Source of the DNA: Candidatus Accumulibacter regalis
GTDB lineage: Bacteria > Pseudomonadota > Gammaproteobacteria > Burkholderiales > Rhodocyclaceae
Reading direction: 5' to 3'
Assembly (NCBI GenBank): GCA_000585075.1
Contig: JEMY01000006.1
Location: forward strand, 93,339-132,649
Length of the DNA stretch: 39,311 nt
Of this stretch, positions 36,665 to 39,311 are shown piece after piece. Below the pieces are notes generated by a model, which was given only the letters and a program-made list of their open reading frames with translations, was not told the origin of the DNA and did not search any database. The position numbers were made by a program, and so were the translations under genes. Positions within the stretch are counted from its first letter, which is position 1; each line of letters starts with the position of its first letter.

Positions 36665-38626
36665 TCAGGCTGGCGCTTGCGGCGCCCGGTAGGTCCAGGA
36701 GAAATGGCCAGACGAGGCGAAGAACAATTTGTTGGTCGCCGCGTCCGTCGCCCGTAGCCGGACCTTCAGTTCCTTGCGCGGAAGGGCGCCCAGCGGCGTA
36801 TCGGCCTGCCTGACCAGCAAGGTACTTACCCGCGTCTCGCCTTCGACGCGGTCAATCGTGCACGCCAGCTCGCCACACGCCTGCTCTGCAGCGGCCTGGC
36901 CTTCGTCGATTTCCACCGCCATGGCGGCGGACTCGGCCACCAGCTCGTTGACCGCGCCAGACAGGAGCGAAAGCGTCTTCAAGACCGGAGCGACGACCGC
37001 CGAGAGGCGGCGCCAACCGACCTCCTGCTCGGGACTCAGGCTCACTTCGCCGCGTCGCAGCTTGCCCGCCAGGCGCAGGTACGCGGTGACATCCTTGTCA
37101 CCGCGCAAGGCCTCGACCCTGGCGCGGTGGCCGGCGATCGCCTCTTCGAGTTCGGCACGCTTTTCCCGCAAAGCAACAATGCCGGCGTCCTCGGTCGAGG
37201 CGTCCGGCAGCAGGACCAGAAACACGTTGCCAACCTCCCGGTGTGCGCGGGCGAGGCGCACCTGGATATTCCTGGCTGCCGCAGCGCAGGCTTCTGCCTG
37301 CTCAAGCGACAGGACCTGGGCAACGATATCGCATAGCGTCGCCCGGGCAATGACGACCTGGCGAGCGATGATCACGCAGTTGTCCGCCCGCTTCAAGGTC
37401 ACGCAGCCGTGCGGCGCGATCAGCGTCGCTCCGGAGGCGACACCTTCGACGACGATGTCGCCGTCGTCATTGCTGGCGCTGCCGCCAACCAGATTCTGTT
37501 GCAAGCGCACGGTACCGCCGGTGGACACGATGTTGCCAAAGACATCGGCGAATGCGGTGATGCTGCGACAGGTGACGACACGCTTCTCCTGGATTTCACC
37601 GTGCTGTTCGTACACTTCGCCGGTCAACATCAGGTCCCCGGTGGTACGTGCGCTGACCCCCTCGTGACTGACGATCTTGTCGGTCACCGAGAACTGGTGG
37701 CTGCGCGTATCGATGGTGAGGAAACCACAGACCGAGGCGAGCAGGTATTCGCCGTCCTTTTCCCGACTCAGCTGAGTCCCGGCACCGGCCATGCGCTGCA
37801 GGTCGAAATCCTTGGGCAAGGGCGCGGGCAGCGCCTCGCCGGTGACGTCCCGCCCGTCGACGCCGGGAGTACGCGGCGTCTTCTTCACCAGACGCAGCCC
37901 GGCGGCGACCTGCGGATAACGCGTCTCGAACTGGCGCAGATCGACCCGGTCACCGAACAGGCGACGCGGTGCGTTGTTGCGGCGCAGGCCAGGCGCCTGC
38001 TCGGTAATCGTGGCGTCCTTGCCGGCCACGAAGGGCTTGCCGCGAGCCACGACACGCCGCTCTGGCCTGTCGAGCTGGATGCCTTCCTGGACCGCCGCAA
38101 CGTCGATTCCGAAGCGCACCCCCTTGCCCCACGCGCTGGCGACGAACTCGTCGAAATCCAGCCAGACACGCACCTCCTGCGGCGAGCCGGCGAGCATCCC
38201 CTGCGGGCTGTTGCCGCTGCCTTCAGTCGACGCCTCATCGGGCGCCGCGTCGCGATAGATCGGCTCGAACAGATAGGCCGCCTCGCCGCGCTGAATCCGC
38301 AGCTCCTTGTAGAGCGACTGGCGCTGCGGCTGAAAGGTGGCGATATCCAGCGCCAGGAACACCTCGTCGGGGGCAGCCTTGTCGCGACTCGCCGCATCGT
38401 CGTACAGGAGCGACTGGAATTGCGCATAATCCAGGCCCCGGAAATAGAGCCCCAAGGCAAAGGTGCGATCGACGAAGTCGACGAAATCAACCGGCGAATC
38501 GAGCCGCGACAAGGTCACAAACAGGCCGTCCGCCCGCTTGACGATATAGCGCGACAACGCGATCTGTCCATCCTCGAGGTCGGCAAGATTGCCGATGGCA
38601 CTTTTCGGTTGGTCTGGCATGGTCAT
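36665..38626 (-). CDS. FapA family (DUF342) protein
   Basis: A 653-residue cytoplasmic protein with no membrane segments. The N-terminal 230 residues are specific to this group. The centre has the DUF342 beta-helix pattern: TPGVDGRDVTGEALPA, FDLQRMAGAGTQLSREKDGEYLLAS, then repeats such as SARTTGDLMLTGEV, ITAFADVFGNIVSTGGTV and GDIVVEGVASGATLIAPHGCV. A helical segment at about 470-560 follows (ALREKRAELEEAIAGHRARVEAL). FapA-like proteins are often labelled flagellar assembly protein A, but their role is poorly known and no flagellar gene is near. The ATG at 38626 fits; the frame stays open to 39166, but that part is low-complexity and overlaps a divergent lipoprotein gene. Another ATG lies two codons inside. 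Confidence 0.8.
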   Translation of the reverse strand: MTMPDQPKSAIGNLADLEDGQIALSRYIVKRADGLFVTLSRLDSPVDFVDFVDRTFALGLYFRGLDYAQFQSLLYDDAASRDKAAPDEVFLALDIATFQPQRQSLYKELRIQRGEAAYLFEPIYRDAAPDEASTEGSGNSPQGMLAGSPQEVRVWLDFDEFVASAWGKGVRFGIDVAAVQEGIQLDRPERRVVARGKPFVAGKDATITEQAPGLRRNNAPRRLFGDRVDLRQFETRYPQVAAGLRLVKKTPRTPGVDGRDVTGEALPAPLPKDFDLQRMAGAGTQLSREKDGEYLLASVCGFLTIDTRSHQFSVTDKIVSHEGVSARTTGDLMLTGEVYEQHGEIQEKRVVTCRSITAFADVFGNIVSTGGTVRLQQNLVGGSASNDDGDIVVEGVASGATLIAPHGCVTLKRADNCVIIARQVVIARATLCDIVAQVLSLEQAEACAAAARNIQVRLARAHREVGNVFLVLLPDASTEDAGIVALREKRAELEEAIAGHRARVEALRGDKDVTAYLRLAGKLRRGEVSLSPEQEVGWRRLSAVVAPVLKTLSLLSGAVNELVAESAAMAVEIDEGQAAAEQACGELACTIDRVEGETRVSTLLVRQADTPLGALPRKELKVRLRATDAATNKLFFASSGHFSWTYRAPQAPA

Positions 38627-38979
38627 CGTGCATTCAGCTCTAGGTCGGTTGCTGGGTGCAGAGGCTTTCCCCGTTTGCGCTGGCGACGCGACGCGGCGTG
38701 GCGAGCGCCCTGCGATTCGCCCACCACGGCCGGCTTGGCAATTCCTGTGCCGGCCCGCCGCGCAGCGGGATCGCGCTTGCTCGACGATCAATTGAGCGCC
38801 GAGCCCGGCGCGACTGCTTGCAGCGTACCAGAAACCGACGTTCGCCTGCCAACCTGCCCAGTTCGAGAGCGGCGCATTCAGCGCGCAGGTCAGCGCGCAA
38901 GCGGCGACTGCGTTACATTCACTATCGCCCACGCTCATCGCTTCCGCGTGCAGCGCAAAACCCCTTGCCGAGTTCAGCC
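38627..38979. other. Divergent intergenic region between FapA-like and lipoprotein genes
   Basis: These 353 bases hold no gene that could be supported. They should contain the promoters of two divergent genes. A near-exact direct repeat, TCAGCGCGCAGG / TCAGCGCGCAAG, occurs at about 38878-38901. The sequence TTACATTCACTATCG around 38913-38927 is an A/T-richer patch that could hold a promoter for the lipoprotein gene, but no consensus pair is clear. Confidence 0.35.
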
Positions 38980-39311
38980 ATGCCCAGCCGACGTCAATTA
39001 ACACCGTTGTTCGCCATCTTCCTTGCCGCCTGCGCCAGCTTTCCGCCGGACGGGCCCAGCGTGATGGCCTTGCCCGGATCGGGGCAGTCGTTCGCCAAGT
39101 TCCGCGGCGACGACGGATTTTGCCGGCACTACGCGAATCAGGCGATTGGTGGCGCAACGCCGGCAACTTCAGCCGCCAACGCCGGCGTCGCCAGCGCTGC
39201 GCTAGGCACGGTCGTCGGTGCGGCCGTGGGCGCCGCGATCGATGGCTCGAGCGGCGCAGCGGTCGGCGCCGGCGTCGGCCTGCTCGCTGGCAGCGTCGGC
39301 GGAGTCGCGGC
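38980..39311 (+). CDS. Glycine-zipper lipoprotein (partial, 3' end outside the window)
   Basis: About 110 codons from the ATG at 38980 to the right edge, with no stop. The N-terminus is a lipoprotein signal peptide: basic start (MPSRRQ), hydrophobic core (LFAIFLAA) and lipobox LAAC with Cys18 as the modified residue. Then comes VMALPGSGQSFAKFRGDDGFCRHYANQ, typical of small envelope proteins of betaproteobacteria, followed by Gly/Ala-rich glycine-zipper repeats (GTVVGAAVGAAID, GAAVGAGVGLLAGSVGG) that insert in or pack against the membrane. Its specific role is unknown. Confidence 0.75.
   Translation, partial: MPSRRQLTPLFAIFLAACASFPPDGPSVMALPGSGQSFAKFRGDDGFCRHYANQAIGGATPATSAANAGVASAALGTVVGAAVGAAIDGSSGAAVGAGVGLLAGSVGGVA

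Noticed and set aside
38627-39166. N-terminal extension of the FapA-like frame to 39166
   Set aside because: The extra 180 codons are Arg/Ala-rich, unlike the rest of the protein, and would overlap a divergent gene with a clear lipoprotein signal. The ATG at 38626 fits better.

Overview
The window is about 39.3 kb of GC-rich DNA packed with typical Gram-negative housekeeping genes. It suggests a betaproteobacterium, most likely of the Rhodocyclales / Candidatus Accumulibacter type. This rests on the complete 14-gene nuo operon preceded by secG and a tRNA-Leu, on the DUF2189/DUF2788/prfC/YceH neighbourhood, and on a betaproteobacterial-style cyanophycin locus with two synthetase genes. The taxonomic statement is inference from gene order and protein character; no database search was possible.

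Layout. (1) 1-5115, plus strand: the tail of an unidentified gene, a BaiN/HI0933-type flavoprotein, a DUF2189 membrane protein, a small DUF2788 membrane protein, peptide chain release factor 3 (prfC) and a YceH-type protein. (2) 5130-9905, minus strand: a two-gene signalling unit made of a large hybrid sensor histidine kinase (TTG start) and an HD-GYP response regulator. A long inverted repeat covers the kinase Shine-Dalgarno site. (3) 10007-12329: a beta-carbonic anhydrase divergent from a NhaR-like LysR regulator, then a convergent ADP-ribose-type Nudix hydrolase. (4) 12344-27604, minus strand: one transcription unit, read right to left, with a good sigma-70-like promoter, secG, tRNA-Leu(GAG), nuoA to nuoN in canonical order and a rho-independent terminator. 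It encodes the whole proton-pumping NADH:quinone oxidoreductase (complex I). (5) 27896-36625, plus strand: a spermidine-synthase-like methyltransferase-fold protein, then a cyanophycin cluster. The cluster has an ABC transporter with an unusual N-terminal domain and zinc ribbon, a DUF1854 protein translationally coupled to it, a shortened CphA2-like synthetase and a full-length cyanophycin synthetase. (6) 36665-39311: a FapA/DUF342 family protein on the minus strand, divergent from the start of a glycine-zipper lipoprotein that runs off the window.

How the parts work together. The nuo block supplies respiratory proton motive force. The CphA pair should build cyanophycin (multi-L-arginyl-poly-L-aspartate), a nitrogen, carbon and energy store. 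The shortened synthetase keeps its ATP-grasp half but lacks the end of its Mur-ligase half, so it may polymerise preformed beta-Asp-Arg dipeptides rather than do the full reaction. The transporter and DUF1854 protein have no firmly known role. Their position and their coupling make them the best candidates in the window for a poorly described system. No cyanophycinase or isoaspartyl dipeptidase gene lies in the window.

No rRNA, CRISPR array, insertion sequence, prophage or replication origin was seen.
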